DNA of 64,000 nt from Spirosoma sp. SC4-14 (lineage in GTDB: Bacteria; Bacteroidota; Bacteroidia; Cytophagales; Spirosomataceae): positions 7,557,001 to 7,621,000 of the forward strand of contig NZ_CP147518.1 of the NCBI RefSeq assembly GCF_037201965.1. The letters are read 5' to 3'. This document shows positions 1 to 9,900 of the stretch, in pieces (the first letter of the stretch is position 1; each line of letters starts with the position of its first letter). Below the pieces are notes generated by a model. That model did no database searches, was not told where the DNA came from, and saw only the letters and a list, made by a program, of their open reading frames with translations. The position numbers and the translations under genes were made by a program.

Positions 1-239
1 TTCTGACCCGGCGTAATGCCATCATCATTTTCATGTCTATTGAATTGATGTTGAACGCCGTTAACTTATTATTGATCGCCTTTTCGTCCTACCGTTCCGA
101 CTCGTCGGGGCAGGTATTCGTCTTTTTTATTATGGCAGTAGCCGCAGCCGAAGTATCGGTTGGTCTGGCTATTATTGTCATGATTTACCGAAATACCCGA
201 TCAATCGACGTCGGATTGCTTAATAAGTTGAAATGGTGA
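1..239 (+). CDS. nuoK: NADH-quinone oxidoreductase subunit K (partial, 5' end missing)
   Basis: The window opens inside this gene; the open frame runs from base 3 (first codons read [20 protein letters not shown]) to the stop at 237-239. The phrase [10 protein letters not shown] and the following hydrophobic helix with a conserved Glu in [11 protein letters not shown] are hallmarks of NuoK, the small three-helix membrane subunit of respiratory complex I that takes part in proton pumping. It is followed by nuoL, nuoM and nuoN in the normal order of the nuo operon. The N-terminal part lies outside the window, so an ATG at 33 should not be taken as the start. Confidence 0.93.
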   Translation, partial: LTRRNAIIIFMSIELMLNAVNLLLIAFSSYRSDSSGQVFVFFIMAVAAAEVSVGLAIIVMIYRNTRSIDVGLLNKLKW

Positions 240-252
240 AATAAGTTTTCAG

Positions 253-292
253 TTCACGGTTTAGCGGGCTGAATACGGCCCTACCCCGTGAA
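253..292 (+). repeat. Hairpin in the nuoK-nuoL gap
   Basis: Inverted repeat TTCACGG (253-259) and CCGTGAA (286-292), with a second inner stem GGGC (266-269) and GCCC (278-281). There is no U-tract, so it is more likely an mRNA processing or stability element than a terminator. nuoM and nuoN are preceded by comparable structures. Confidence 0.5.
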
Positions 293-320
293 TCGTAGAC
301 CGTAAACGTCAAACAATTTC

Positions 321-2249
321 ATGCAAATAGAATTACTCTGTGCGCTAATTCCGCTTTTTCCGCTGATTGGATTTCTCATCAACGGTATTGGTTTTCGTCG
401 GGTACCAAACGGTCTGGTGGGAGCCATTGCCACAATAGCGGTCCTGGCTTCCTTCTTAACCTCGGCTTATTTATTTGGTGCGTTTATCGGTAATGCTGGT
501 CGCACAGGCAGCGAAGCACCGCTGGTTGCCACTCTTTTCGACTGGATTAGCGTTGGCGATTTACACATTAATTTCTCCTTCCAGATCGACCAGTTATCGT
601 TGTTGATGTTGCTGGTTGTAACGGGTGTAGGTACGCTGATTCACCTCTATAGCATCGGCTACATGCACCACGACGAAGGGTTTGGCAAGTTTATGGCTTT
701 CCTGAACCTGTTCATTTTTTTCATGTTGCTGCTCGTAATGGGCTCCAACTATGTAATTATGTTCATCGGTTGGGAAGGTGTTGGCTTGTGTTCCTATCTG
801 CTTATTGGCTTCTGGAACAAAAATATAAACTACAACAATGCCGCCCGGAAAGCCTTTGTCATGAACCGAATTGGCGATTTGGGCTTTTTGTTAGGCATAT
901 TCCTACTCATCAATACCTTCGGTACGGTTGAGTATGTCGATATTTTCAAACAGGCAACCAGTCTGGAAATTGGCGACAGTACGGTGCTGCTCATTACCAT
1001 CCTCCTTTTTGTTGGTGCTATGGGCAAATCGGCTCAGATTCCGCTCTATACCTGGCTACCCGATGCAATGGCTGGCCCAACCCCGGTTTCGGCGCTGATC
1101 CATGCGGCAACAATGGTGACTGCCGGAATCTACATGGTCGTTCGGTCAAATGTTCTCTATACGCTGGCCCCATTGACGCTGGAAATTGTTGGCATCATTG
1201 CCATTGCTACAGCGCTCCTTGCCGCATCTATTGGTCTGCTTCAGAACGATATTAAGAAAGTGCTTGCCTATTCGACCGTATCGCAACTCGGTTATATGTT
1301 CCTGGGCTTAAGTGCAACAGCTTATACAGCGGGCATGTTCCACGTCATTACGCACGCATTCTTCAAAGCACTCCTGTTCCTTGGTGCCGGTAGTGTGATC
1401 CACGCCATGTCCGACGAACAGGATATTCGTAAGATGGGTGGTTTGCGGAAAGCGTTGCCAATTACGTTTATTACGTTCCTGATCGGAACCATTGCCATCT
1501 CGGGCTTACCCCCATTTGCCGGTTTCTTCTCAAAAGATGAAATTCTGGCACACGTTTTCGAACACAACAAAATCTTGTGGGCACTAGGCGTTCTGGGTTC
1601 AGGACTTACGTCCTTCTATATGTTCCGTCTGTTGTTCCTGACATTCTTTGGCGAATTCAGAGGAACTGAAGAACAGCGCCATCACCTGCACGAGTCGCCA
1701 GCAACCATGACCGCACCGCTGGTTATTCTGGCAATTCTGTCGGCCATTGGTGGCGGGCTGAATCTGCCAGGTTCAGGTTGGTTGGGCGATTTTATGGCAC
1801 CTTTGTTCGAAGGTTCGCGGCACGTTAATCCAGAAGCCTTTGCCGAATCGACAATTGAACATAGCACCGAATACATACTCATGGCCGTTTCGGCTGGCGT
1901 TGCCCTACTGGCCCTTGTTATAGCCTATGTTATGTACATTAGCCGTGGTGCTGTTCCAGTAGCTGATACGGCCGAACGGTCAGGCCCCGAACAGCTTGTT
2001 TATAACAAATACTACGTCGATGAATTGTACGATGCCGTCATCGTTCGGCCTATTCGTGGGCTGGGCGATGCCTTATATAGCTTTGGCGAAGGGGTTATCG
2101 ATGGTATTGTTAATGGTGTTGCCTGGCTGGTACGCCAAAGTGCAGCTCAACTTCGGTTGCTCCAGAGTGGTTCTATTGGCTTTTATGTTTTTGCAATGGT
2201 GTTAAGTATTGCCGCCATTTTTGCACTACGATTTTTCATTCGGTTTTAG
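321..2249 (+). CDS. nuoL: NADH-quinone oxidoreductase subunit L
   Basis: A 642-residue, almost wholly hydrophobic protein of the usual NuoL length. It is one of the three antiporter-like proton-pumping subunits of complex I in the inner membrane. Visible family marks are the segment YSIGYMHHDEGFGKFMAF near residue 110, the GWEGVGLCSYLLIGFW stretch with its conserved Glu near 150, the LPDAMAGPTPVSALIHAATM motif near 245-265 with its conserved Lys-containing helix just before, and a long C-terminal region that corresponds to the lateral helix HL and final TM helix. Start is the ATG at 321. It lies 81 bases after nuoK and 67 before the nuoM ATG and belongs to the same operon. Confidence 0.97.
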   Translation: MQIELLCALIPLFPLIGFLINGIGFRRVPNGLVGAIATIAVLASFLTSAYLFGAFIGNAGRTGSEAPLVATLFDWISVGDLHINFSFQIDQLSLLMLLVVTGVGTLIHLYSIGYMHHDEGFGKFMAFLNLFIFFMLLLVMGSNYVIMFIGWEGVGLCSYLLIGFWNKNINYNNAARKAFVMNRIGDLGFLLGIFLLINTFGTVEYVDIFKQATSLEIGDSTVLLITILLFVGAMGKSAQIPLYTWLPDAMAGPTPVSALIHAATMVTAGIYMVVRSNVLYTLAPLTLEIVGIIAIATALLAASIGLLQNDIKKVLAYSTVSQLGYMFLGLSATAYTAGMFHVITHAFFKALLFLGAGSVIHAMSDEQDIRKMGGLRKALPITFITFLIGTIAISGLPPFAGFFSKDEILAHVFEHNKILWALGVLGSGLTSFYMFRLLFLTFFGEFRGTEEQRHHLHESPATMTAPLVILAILSAIGGGLNLPGSGWLGDFMAPLFEGSRHVNPEAFAESTIEHSTEYILMAVSAGVALLALVIAYVMYISRGAVPVADTAERSGPEQLVYNKYYVDELYDAVIVRPIRGLGDALYSFGEGVIDGIVNGVAWLVRQSAAQLRLLQSGSIGFYVFAMVLSIAAIFALRFFIRF

Positions 2250-2267
2250 AACGGTATACTGTGCCCG

Positions 2268-2293
2268 GTTTTCGGTTAAGCTTAACTGAAAAC
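2268..2293 (+). repeat. Palindrome in the nuoL-nuoM gap
   Basis: A 26-bp near-perfect palindrome: GTTTTC (2268-2273) pairs with GAAAAC (2288-2293) and GTTAAG (2275-2280) with CTTAAC (2281-2286); the single mismatch G2274/T2287 would be a G-U pair in RNA. It ends 23 bases before the nuoM ATG. It shares the word GAAAAC / GTTTTC with the hairpin before nuoN. Confidence 0.6.
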
Positions 2294-2316
2294 GAACAAC
2301 TGAAAACTTGTTTACG

Positions 2317-3795
2317 ATGCTTACACTTTTTCTGATTCTTTATCCTACCGTAGCTGCTACACTGATTCTGCTTTTTCGGGGCGAACGCGTAAAACAAGCG
2401 GCTTTAGTAGCTGCGTTGGTCGAATTGGTTTTAGCAGGTTACGCATTTTTTGCCTTTAAGCCGGATGCTACATCGCAGTTTGGTTTCGACTACCCCTGGC
2501 TGGGCTCGATGGGCATTCGTTTCAGTGCAGGAATCGATGGAATCAGCGTTTTGCTGGTATTACTAACTGGCTTACTAGTTCCGTTCATTATTCTATCGAC
2601 CTTCAACCGGAGCTACGACCGCCCCTCTACATTCTATGCGCTGATGCTCTATATGCAGGCTGCGCTGGTGGGCGTGTTCACAGCCCGCGATGGCTTTTTG
2701 TTCTATCTCTTCTTCGAAGCAGCACTGATTCCTATTTATTTTCTGGCTGCTATGTGGGGTGGCGAAAACCGGATTCCGGTTACGTTTAAATTCTTCATTT
2801 ATACCATCTTCGGCAGTTTGTTCATGTTGCTGGCTCTAGTGTATTTATACTACCAGACGCCACCAACTGCCATGGCAGCCCATTCGGCAGCAATCGAAGA
2901 TTTTTATAAGCTAAAACTAACGCCCGAAGCCCAAAACTGGGTATTCTGGGCATTCTTTATTGCCTTTGCCATCAAAATGCCAGTGTTCCCATTCCATACC
3001 TGGCAACCCGATACCTATGTTGAATCGCCAACGCCAGCCACGATGCTGCTGGCTGGTATCATGCTCAAAATGGGTATTTATGGTTTGATCCGCTTTATTC
3101 TGCCCATAGTTCCGCTGGGCGTTGCCACCTGGGGTAAAACAGCCATTATTTTGTCGGTAATTGGCATTATTTATGGTGCGATTATCGCTATTCGTCAGCG
3201 CGATATGAAACGACTGATTGCCTACTCGTCGTTTTCGCACGTTGGCCTAATGGCAGCGGGGGTATTTTCGCAAACTGAAACCGGTATGCAGGGAGCGCTG
3301 GTACAGATGCTGGCCCACGGGATTAATGTTGTTGGCTTATTTTTTGCCGCCGATGTGATTTTCTCACGAACAAATACACGCCAGCTCGATCAGCTTGGCG
3401 GCATTACACAAACCACACCCAAGCTGACCGTCTTCTTTATGATTATGATGCTGGGCAGTGTTGCGTTGCCCCTCACAAACGGGTTTATTGGCGAGTTCCT
3501 GCTGTTGCATGGCGTCTTTACTTACAATCATTATCTGGGATTAGCAGCTGGCTTTACCATCATATTTGGTGCGGTTTATATGCTGCGGATGTTTCAGAAA
3601 AGCATGTTTGGTCCAACATCTATGCGAACAGAATCATTTAGTGACCTAACCAGTACCGAAAGCTGGGTATTTGTTCCTTTAGTGGTTATGGTTTTCTGGA
3701 TTGGAGTTTATCCGCATACATTTTTACACGTTACGGAACCAGCCGTTGCCAATCTGATGAAATACATCGGCACCACAACGGTGTCTATGAAATAA
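2317..3795 (+). CDS. nuoM: NADH-quinone oxidoreductase subunit M
   Basis: NuoM is the second antiporter-like proton-pumping subunit of complex I. The reading frame is open from a TTG at 2308, but the ATG at 2317 (MLTLFLILYP) is the better start and gives 492 residues, normal for the family. Recognisable segments are FEAALIPIYFLAAMWGG with the conserved Glu near residue 135, FHTWQPDTYVESPTPATML near 225, RQRDMKRLIAYSSFSHVGLM near 290 and LPLTNGFIGEFLLL near 385. It stands between nuoL and nuoN in the operon and needs them as complex partners. Confidence 0.96.
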   Translation: MLTLFLILYPTVAATLILLFRGERVKQAALVAALVELVLAGYAFFAFKPDATSQFGFDYPWLGSMGIRFSAGIDGISVLLVLLTGLLVPFIILSTFNRSYDRPSTFYALMLYMQAALVGVFTARDGFLFYLFFEAALIPIYFLAAMWGGENRIPVTFKFFIYTIFGSLFMLLALVYLYYQTPPTAMAAHSAAIEDFYKLKLTPEAQNWVFWAFFIAFAIKMPVFPFHTWQPDTYVESPTPATMLLAGIMLKMGIYGLIRFILPIVPLGVATWGKTAIILSVIGIIYGAIIAIRQRDMKRLIAYSSFSHVGLMAAGVFSQTETGMQGALVQMLAHGINVVGLFFAADVIFSRTNTRQLDQLGGITQTTPKLTVFFMIMMLGSVALPLTNGFIGEFLLLHGVFTYNHYLGLAAGFTIIFGAVYMLRMFQKSMFGPTSMRTESFSDLTSTESWVFVPLVVMVFWIGVYPHTFLHVTEPAVANLMKYIGTTTVSMK

Positions 3796-3817
3796 ATTAA
3801 ACTGTAGTAGTTAGACC

Positions 3818-3847
3818 GTTTTCCAGTCAGAGCCTTGATCGGAAAAC
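3818..3847 (+). repeat. Hairpin in the nuoM-nuoN gap
   Basis: GTTTTCC (3818-3824) pairs with GGAAAAC (3841-3847) over a 16-base loop, 17 bases before the nuoN start. The GTTTTC/GAAAAC arms match those in the nuoL-nuoM gap, and a further CTGAAAACG follows, as it does there. Confidence 0.5.
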
Positions 3848-3863
3848 TGAAAACGCAAATAAT

Positions 3864-5270
3864 ATGCTTCCCATCGTTCTGTTGTCGATTTTTGGTATTA
3901 TACTCCTGTTTTTAGGCTTTTTGAAGTCTAGAGCAGTGCTATTGCCAGCTACACTACTATTCCTGCTGATTGCGCTGGCTGTCAATTTCCTCGACTGGAA
4001 CAAAACCTATCTCTATTTCAATGATATGCTGCGAACCAGCAACCTGACAATGGTCTTTACGGCTATTGTGCTGGGGTCTGCATTTATGGTCGTAGCCTTG
4101 TCGAGTAATTTTCTTCGGGACGAATCAGCTCAGCCAGCCGAATATTACAGTATTATTCTGTTTTCGCTGGTAGGTGCCATCATCATGATGGGTTTCGAAA
4201 ATCTGATTATGTTATTCGTAGGTGTCGAAATCCTGTCGGTTGCCATGTATGTACTTACGGGTAGCGATAAGCGTAATCTGCGATCAAACGAAGCCGCTCT
4301 GAAATACCTGCTGATGGGGTCATTCGCTACCGGCATTATGCTGTTTGGCATGGCGCTGTTGTATGGAGCCACCGGCACATTCACAATCACGGGTATTGGC
4401 TCTTATGCAGCCAATCCACAAATGGGCTTATCCCTACTCCTCTATGTAGGCTTGCTCATGTTGCTGATTGGTTTGCTGTTTAAAGTGTCGGCGGCCCCCT
4501 TCCATTTCTGGACCCCCGATGTCTACGATGGTGCCCCTACGATCTTTACGGCCTTTATGTCGACGGTTGTAAAAACGGCTGGCTTTGCGGCCCTATTCCG
4601 GTTACTTTCGGTATCGTTTGGCGGTGTCTATACCTTCTGGTGGACAATTCTGGCAATTATTACGGCCTTAACACTCGTTGCTGGCAACATTACGGCCGTT
4701 TATCAGAATAGCTTTAAGCGAATGATGGCCTATTCGAGCATTTCTCATGCTGGTTATCTGCTTATCGGCTTAGCGGCCTTAGGTACGCAAACTAAACAGG
4801 CAATTGTGTTTTACTCACTGGCCTATTCGATCGCCACAATCTCAGCTTTTGGCGTACTGCTTCTGGTAGCACAACAACGGGCAACGCAAACCTTCTCGGG
4901 CGATGGTGTAACAACTGAAAACTTCGATTCATTTAATGGACTGGCTCGACAAAATCCGCTTCTTGGCTTTGCGATGACTGTTTCGATGCTCTCGCTGGCT
5001 GGCATTCCATTAACGGCGGGGTTCTGGGGGAAGTTTTATATGTTTTCAACAGCCGTTGAGCGTGGCCAAATCTGGTTATTAGTAGTGGCGGTTCTGATGT
5101 CGGCTGTTGGTATTTATTACTACTTCCGGGTAATCATTGCTATGTATTTTCGCGATGGTGCAACGGAGCCCATTCTGGTTGCGCCGTTCTATCGATATGT
5201 GCTTCTGGCGGCCACAATTCTAACACTTGGCTTAGGAATTGCGCCGGGTTTATTACAGGGTTTGTTCTAA
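3864..5270 (+). CDS. nuoN: NADH-quinone oxidoreductase subunit N
   Basis: A 468-residue polytopic membrane protein and the third antiporter-like subunit of complex I. Family marks are LIMLFVGVEILSVAMYVLTG with the conserved Glu near residue 115, the LLFKVSAAPFHFWTPDVYDG segment near 205-225 with its conserved Lys, and FKRMMAYSSISHAGYLLIG near 285. The start is ATG 3864. It is the last nuo gene; the next gene has its own likely promoter 75 bases on. No strong terminator is visible after the stop, only a weak GCTAC/GTAGC stem with TTAAATTTAA inside near 5276-5299. Confidence 0.96.
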   Translation: MLPIVLLSIFGIILLFLGFLKSRAVLLPATLLFLLIALAVNFLDWNKTYLYFNDMLRTSNLTMVFTAIVLGSAFMVVALSSNFLRDESAQPAEYYSIILFSLVGAIIMMGFENLIMLFVGVEILSVAMYVLTGSDKRNLRSNEAALKYLLMGSFATGIMLFGMALLYGATGTFTITGIGSYAANPQMGLSLLLYVGLLMLLIGLLFKVSAAPFHFWTPDVYDGAPTIFTAFMSTVVKTAGFAALFRLLSVSFGGVYTFWWTILAIITALTLVAGNITAVYQNSFKRMMAYSSISHAGYLLIGLAALGTQTKQAIVFYSLAYSIATISAFGVLLLVAQQRATQTFSGDGVTTENFDSFNGLARQNPLLGFAMTVSMLSLAGIPLTAGFWGKFYMFSTAVERGQIWLLVVAVLMSAVGIYYYFRVIIAMYFRDGATEPILVAPFYRYVLLAATILTLGLGIAPGLLQGLF

Positions 5271-5344
5271 TAATCTGCTACTTAAATTTAAGCCGTAGCC
5301 TAATTTATCAATCCCGATTACATACGCGATTGGCATCAAAGTTG

Positions 5345-5352
5345 TATTTTTG
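5345..5352 (+). promoter_or_regulatory. -7 promoter element for the GtrA-like gene
   Basis: TATTTTTG fits the Bacteroidota -7 consensus TAnnTTTG. It predicts transcription from about 5358, some 50 bases before the GTG start. No good TTTG is seen at the -33 distance, so the call is moderate. Confidence 0.4.
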
Positions 5353-5407
5353 AGCCGTAGGAAGAAAAGTAAATCGATAAGTTCAGCGTCTTTTCTCGGG
5401 TAAAACA

Positions 5408-5902
5408 GTGAACGTGAGCAGCATAGAACAGCCAAAGCCTAAGGAGTATAAGGATATTTTCTCATTTTTTCTAACGGCTTTGCTGGGAGCATCTATCAAT
5501 TTCGTTAGCCAGATATTTTACCGGAACTACTTCGACTACGCTACCAGTGTTCTTTGTGGCTATCTGACAGCCACAGTTCTTACGTTTTTACCAACCAAAC
5601 GATATGCTTTTGCCGCTGCCAAAACAGGCAACACCGCCCGCGAGGCTATTAAGTTTCTGGTTATTGCGCTGGTAGCCCTTATTGTTCAGGTTTACGTGTC
5701 CAAGTATACGCTGGAATGGGTTGCCAATCCACTCTTCCCTACTGCCTCTGACCTATGGCGCGAAAAAGGCTCTCATGTAGTTGGTATGGGCATGAGTTTT
5801 ATGGCAAATTATTTTGGGCACAAACTACTGACCTTTCGTAGTACTGGCGTATATGATAAGCTACGCGCACGAGCACCCCGGCAAAATGAAGAGCAATTAT
5901 AA
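5408..5902 (+). CDS. GtrA-like family membrane protein
   Basis: A 164-residue protein with about four hydrophobic segments (roughly residues 20-38, 43-62, 80-100 and 125-145), which is the layout of the GtrA/DPMS family. The final segment reads MGMSFMANYFGHKLLTFRS, close to the family's C-terminal pattern in which an Asn-Phe/Tyr and a KxxxF..R end the last helix. GtrA proteins are thought to move lipid-linked sugars across the inner membrane or to serve polysaccharide and teichoic-type modification; the substrate here is unknown. No ATG fits: the start is the GTG at 5408 or the GTG at 5414. No sugar transferase gene is adjacent, so the partner cannot be inferred. Confidence 0.75.
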   Translation: MNVSSIEQPKPKEYKDIFSFFLTALLGASINFVSQIFYRNYFDYATSVLCGYLTATVLTFLPTKRYAFAAAKTGNTAREAIKFLVIALVALIVQVYVSKYTLEWVANPLFPTASDLWREKGSHVVGMGMSFMANYFGHKLLTFRSTGVYDKLRARAPRQNEEQL

Positions 5903-5986
5903 GTGTAGCTCATCTTCGTTTTGTTTTATTCCTTTCTGCACTATTCTTAGACCCTTAGCTATTATTTAGAAAATAATACATCTACA

Positions 5987-6016
5987 TTTGCATTATTTAG
6001 AAAAAAGGTATATTTG
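5987..6016 (+). promoter_or_regulatory. Consensus Bacteroidota promoter for the small lipoprotein
   Basis: TTTG at 5987-5990 and TATATTTG at 6009-6016 are separated by 18 bases, an excellent match to the TTTG - TAnnTTTG promoter of the primary sigma factor in this phylum. Transcription would begin near 6022, giving a leader of about 28 bases to the ATG at 6050. Confidence 0.8.
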
Positions 6017-6049
6017 CTACCGCAAACCTTAAAATACCACCAAAAGGCA

Positions 6050-6244
6050 ATGAAAAAAGTTTTCGCTTTATTATTCGTAGGCAGCATGCTGACCTTTGCT
6101 GCTTGCCAAAGCAAACCTAAAACAGAAGAAGCTGCTGCAGATTCAACTGCTACTATGTCGACCGACACCACCACAATGGCTACGGATTCGGCTGCTACTA
6201 TGGTTGATTCGGCTGCTACTGCTGTTTCTGACAGCGCGAAGTAA
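6050..6244 (+). CDS. Small Ser/Thr/Ala-rich lipoprotein
   Basis: A 64-residue protein that begins MKKVFALLFVGSMLTFAACQS: a lipoprotein signal peptide with the lipobox FAAC, cleaved before Cys20. The mature part has a short Lys/Glu stretch and then repeats built on DSAAT and TDTTT words, with acidic residues spaced between small ones. There is no known domain. Such low-complexity lipoproteins are common in Cytophagales. The start at 6050 is chosen over the upstream in-frame codon at 6014 because the latter lies inside the promoter and spoils the signal peptide. It has its own promoter and terminator, so it is a single-gene unit. Confidence 0.8.
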   Translation: MKKVFALLFVGSMLTFAACQSKPKTEEAAADSTATMSTDTTTMATDSAATMVDSAATAVSDSAK

Positions 6245-6259
6245 GCCATTAGCTTCCCT

Positions 6260-6305
6260 GAACAATAAAAAAAGCCTTATTTTTATAAGGCTTTTTTTAT
6301 TGTTC
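6260..6305. terminator. Strong bidirectional rho-independent terminator
   Basis: A perfect 20-bp inverted repeat flanks a six-base loop; the GC core is GCCTTA/TAAGGC and the arms end in A7 and T7 runs, so the T-tract works on either strand. It follows the lipoprotein by 15 bases and stops six bases before the start codon of the next gene. Confidence 0.9.
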
Positions 6306-6310
6306 AGACT

Positions 6311-6925
6311 TTGACAGACGTATTTACAACCTATTTCCCAATAGGAACTGCTACCTACTGCCGACAGCTCTGGCAGCACTATACTTTCGACTTTCGGATT
6401 GTTAAACCGCGTCGGACACGGTTAGGGGATTTCCGGGCGCTTCCGCATGGCAAACTACAGATTACTGTTAACAACGACCTTAACCCGTATGCGTTTCTGA
6501 TTACGTTTGTGCATGAAGTTGCCCATGCCGATGTGTATCGGTCGTATCGCAGACGCGTACAGCCTCATGGAAAAGCCTGGCAAACGGCCTTTCAGCGGCT
6601 CATGCAACCCTTGCTGAACGAAACCATTTTTCCGGTTGACATTTTGCTTCCTCTACAACACTATATGCTCAAACCAGCGGCAACAACCTATGCAAATCCG
6701 GCGCTGATGACAGCGCTCAGAAAAGCGGATACTCACCAATCGGCTCGGTTTGCTAACGGGCGAATATTACTGCGCGACATACCAGAAGGCACTGCTTTTC
6801 AGTTTGATAAAAAGACATTTATACGGGGAGCGCTACGCCGAACACGCGTTCTCTGCAAAGAAACCTCATCGGGCAAATCATATGCTATTCTGGCTCATGC
6901 CTGGGTAGAAATTAGCGAAACATGA
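6311..6925 (+). CDS. SprT-like zinc metalloprotease-domain protein
   Basis: A 204-residue protein with HEVAH at residues 68-72, the HExxH zinc motif of the SprT-like family, inside the pattern FVHEVAHADVYRSY. The family includes bacterial SprT and the catalytic part of eukaryotic Spartan; in Bacteroidota the role is unproven. The C-terminal half (about 135-200) could be a small beta domain as in other SprT-like proteins but lacks the paired Cys motif of a zinc ribbon. The only usable start is the TTG at 6311, since the first internal Met is at residue 97 after the HExxH motif. The stop codon overlaps the porU start (ATGA), which implies translational coupling to porU. Confidence 0.8.
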   Translation: MTDVFTTYFPIGTATYCRQLWQHYTFDFRIVKPRRTRLGDFRALPHGKLQITVNNDLNPYAFLITFVHEVAHADVYRSYRRRVQPHGKAWQTAFQRLMQPLLNETIFPVDILLPLQHYMLKPAATTYANPALMTALRKADTHQSARFANGRILLRDIPEGTAFQFDKKTFIRGALRRTRVLCKETSSGKSYAILAHAWVEISET

Positions 6926-9900
6926 ATAAGGGTAGCTGTAGAATCAGAAGAACCTCGAAGCTAACAAGCAATCGTTGCTTAAACGTGATTGGGCTCGCTA
7001 TCATTCATTGTTTGCTAGTTACAACCCCACCGAAGGTACGTGCGCAATCAGTACTTGGCAACGGTATATGGATCAAAATTGGTGTAACGGAATCGGGCGT
7101 ATATCGAATTGACCAAACTACACTAACCCGCCTGAATCCGGCTTTTGGCTCGGCCGACCCGCGCCTATTTCGGCTTTATGGAAATGGAGGTGCGGCTCTG
7201 CCGCAATCGAATGCGTCTCCGCGCCCTACAGGCTTACTTGAAAATGCGGTTCAGGTTACTGGGGAAGCAGACGGCCGCTTTGACTCGGGCGATGCCCTGC
7301 TTTTTTTTGGGCAAAGTCCTCATACGGTTCGCTATGACTCAGTAGCTCAGCGATTCAAACACCAGATTAATCCCTATTCCGATACTACATTTTATTTTCT
7401 TACCATTGGCAGCTCGCCCGGATTGCGCATTGCAGAACATGCAGCAGGAACCCTATCAGGCTTGCCAACCATTAACACATGTATCGACTATCAGTTTCAT
7501 GAACAGGATTTACTGAAGGTACAATCCGTCCGTTCGGGCCGCGAGTGGTTTGGCGAATACATGACCACCGATACACTAAAAGATATTCCATTCGATGTAT
7601 CGGGGCAGGTAGCGGGTTCACCCGTTCGGATAGCAGCTTCTGTTATGGCCGGTGCCCTGTCGCCAACCCAATTTAGCTTGCAGTTAAACGACCAGCAGGC
7701 AGGAATATTACCGGTATCGAGCATATCGGGAAATGAATATGATTATCAGGGAGTGATCCGAACAGATACATTCTGGTTAAAACCCGCCACTACTTCCGAA
7801 ACGATTCATCTTAAGCTAACTTTTCAGAAAAAAGGCCAGCTATCGGCTTCGGGCTATTTAAATTACCTGAGCATTCAAACACAGCGGGAACTCAGACAAT
7901 ATGCTCAACCCCTTTGGGCTCGTTGGGTAGCTGCCGGACAATGCGGAGTGAAACAGGCTACTACTGGCTTACGAATCTGGAATATTACAAACCCGCTAAC
8001 TCCCCTAACCCAGCTCTATTCGTTAGCAACCGATCAGGTAGCCAGGTGGGTATCGGAGAGTGCTGGCGACTATTTTTTGTTTACCGACAATCAGGTTAAA
8101 ACAGCAGCATCATTGCGGCTTATTGCCAATCAGAATTTATCGGATTTGTCGACACCCAATTTATTGATTGTTACGCCTGCGGCCTGGAAAGATCAGGCCC
8201 AACGATTGGCCGCTTTTCGGAAGGAACATGATCAACTGTCGGTGCAGGTTGTTACGACACAGGAAGTATATAACGAATTTGCATCGGGCCAGGCCGATTT
8301 AACGGCTATTCGGGACGCTACCCGTTACTTTTATCTGAAACAACCGGGGCAGCTTCGATATTTATTACTGTTTGGCGATGCTACATTCGATTACCGTAAT
8401 ATCAGTCAGTTACTCAACAACACCCAATTGGCCAATACAGTACCGGTTTATGAAAGTTATGAATCCCTCCATCCTGTCCTGAGCTATTCGTCCGACGATT
8501 ATTTCGGGTTCATGGATGAACAGGAAGGAGAATGGCCAGAAACTGCTGCGGGCGATTATCAGATGGATATTGGCGTAGGGCGTTTGCCCGTAAAATCGAG
8601 CGATGAAGCCAAAACGGTTGTCGACAAGCTGATTCGGTATAGTTCCGATCCAACGCTGGCGGGCGACTGGCAAACCAAAGTAATGCTTGTTGCCGACGAT
8701 GGCGACTATAATATTCATCAGCAGGATGCCAACTCCCTGGCAACCCTCATCGAAACCAATTCGCCCGCATACCGCCCTGAGCGTATTTTTATGGATGCTT
8801 ATCCACAGGAAATAACGTCGGATGGGCAGAAATCACCGACCGTTAATGAGCTGATTAACCAGGGAATTTCTGACGGACGTTTAATGATTAATTATAGTGG
8901 GCATGGTGGTATTGAAACGTTAGCCGACGAGCAGGTGGTAACATTACAGGATATTTTGTCATGGAAAAACCGGCGACTGCCTTTATTCATAACTGCCACT
9001 TGTCAATTTGGACGCTACGATGATCCTACTACCAACTCGGGTGCCGAACTGGCCTTGTTGAGCCGGTTGGGAGGGGCTATTGGTTTGCTTACAACAACCC
9101 GGCCAGTTTATGCAAACACAAATCTGGTTTTAAATACCTCTTTTTATAAAGCTGTTTTTTCGCCTATCAACAATCAAATGCCCAGGCTTGGCGATGTGAC
9201 CCGATTGACCAAAAATGCCAGTCTGGTTGGGCCGGTGAATCGTAATTTTGCACTCTTAGGCGACCCCTCTATGCGTTTAGCATACCCACAGGCACAGGTT
9301 GCTATTACGAATGTGAATGGGCAACCCGTATCAATAAATCGGATAGATACACTCCGGGCCTTACAAACGGTTGAACTAACAGGCGAAATTCAACAACTGG
9401 GTGCACGATTGTCCGATTTTTCGGGGAAAGTCAAACTAACTCTCTATGATAAGGCAACAACTCAGACTACATTAGGGACCGAAAGTGCAAAAATGAGTTA
9501 CCAAGCTTATACCAGCACACTTTTTGCGGGAGAAGTAACCGTACAGAATGGCCGGTTTACGACTCGTTTTGTGATGCCGAAGGATATTAATTATTCGGTT
9601 GGCCGGGCTAAGCTATATGCTTATGCAATCCGAAGCGATAGTTTACTGGATGCACTGGGGAGCTACGACAGCCTGCGGGTGGGAGGAAGTATGATTGTCG
9701 ATAACCCCGATACGGAGCCCCCGGCGATGCAGTTGTCGGTAGAAGGGGGCGTGGCAAGCAATGACCAGATTCTGGTTGCCGGACCTGCCATAACCCTGCA
9801 TGTTACCTTGTCTGATAATGAAGGTATAAATATTGCCCGTGCTGGACTTGGGCATGAGCTGACAGCTCAATTTAGTGGTCAGGAACCGGTTATTCTCAAT

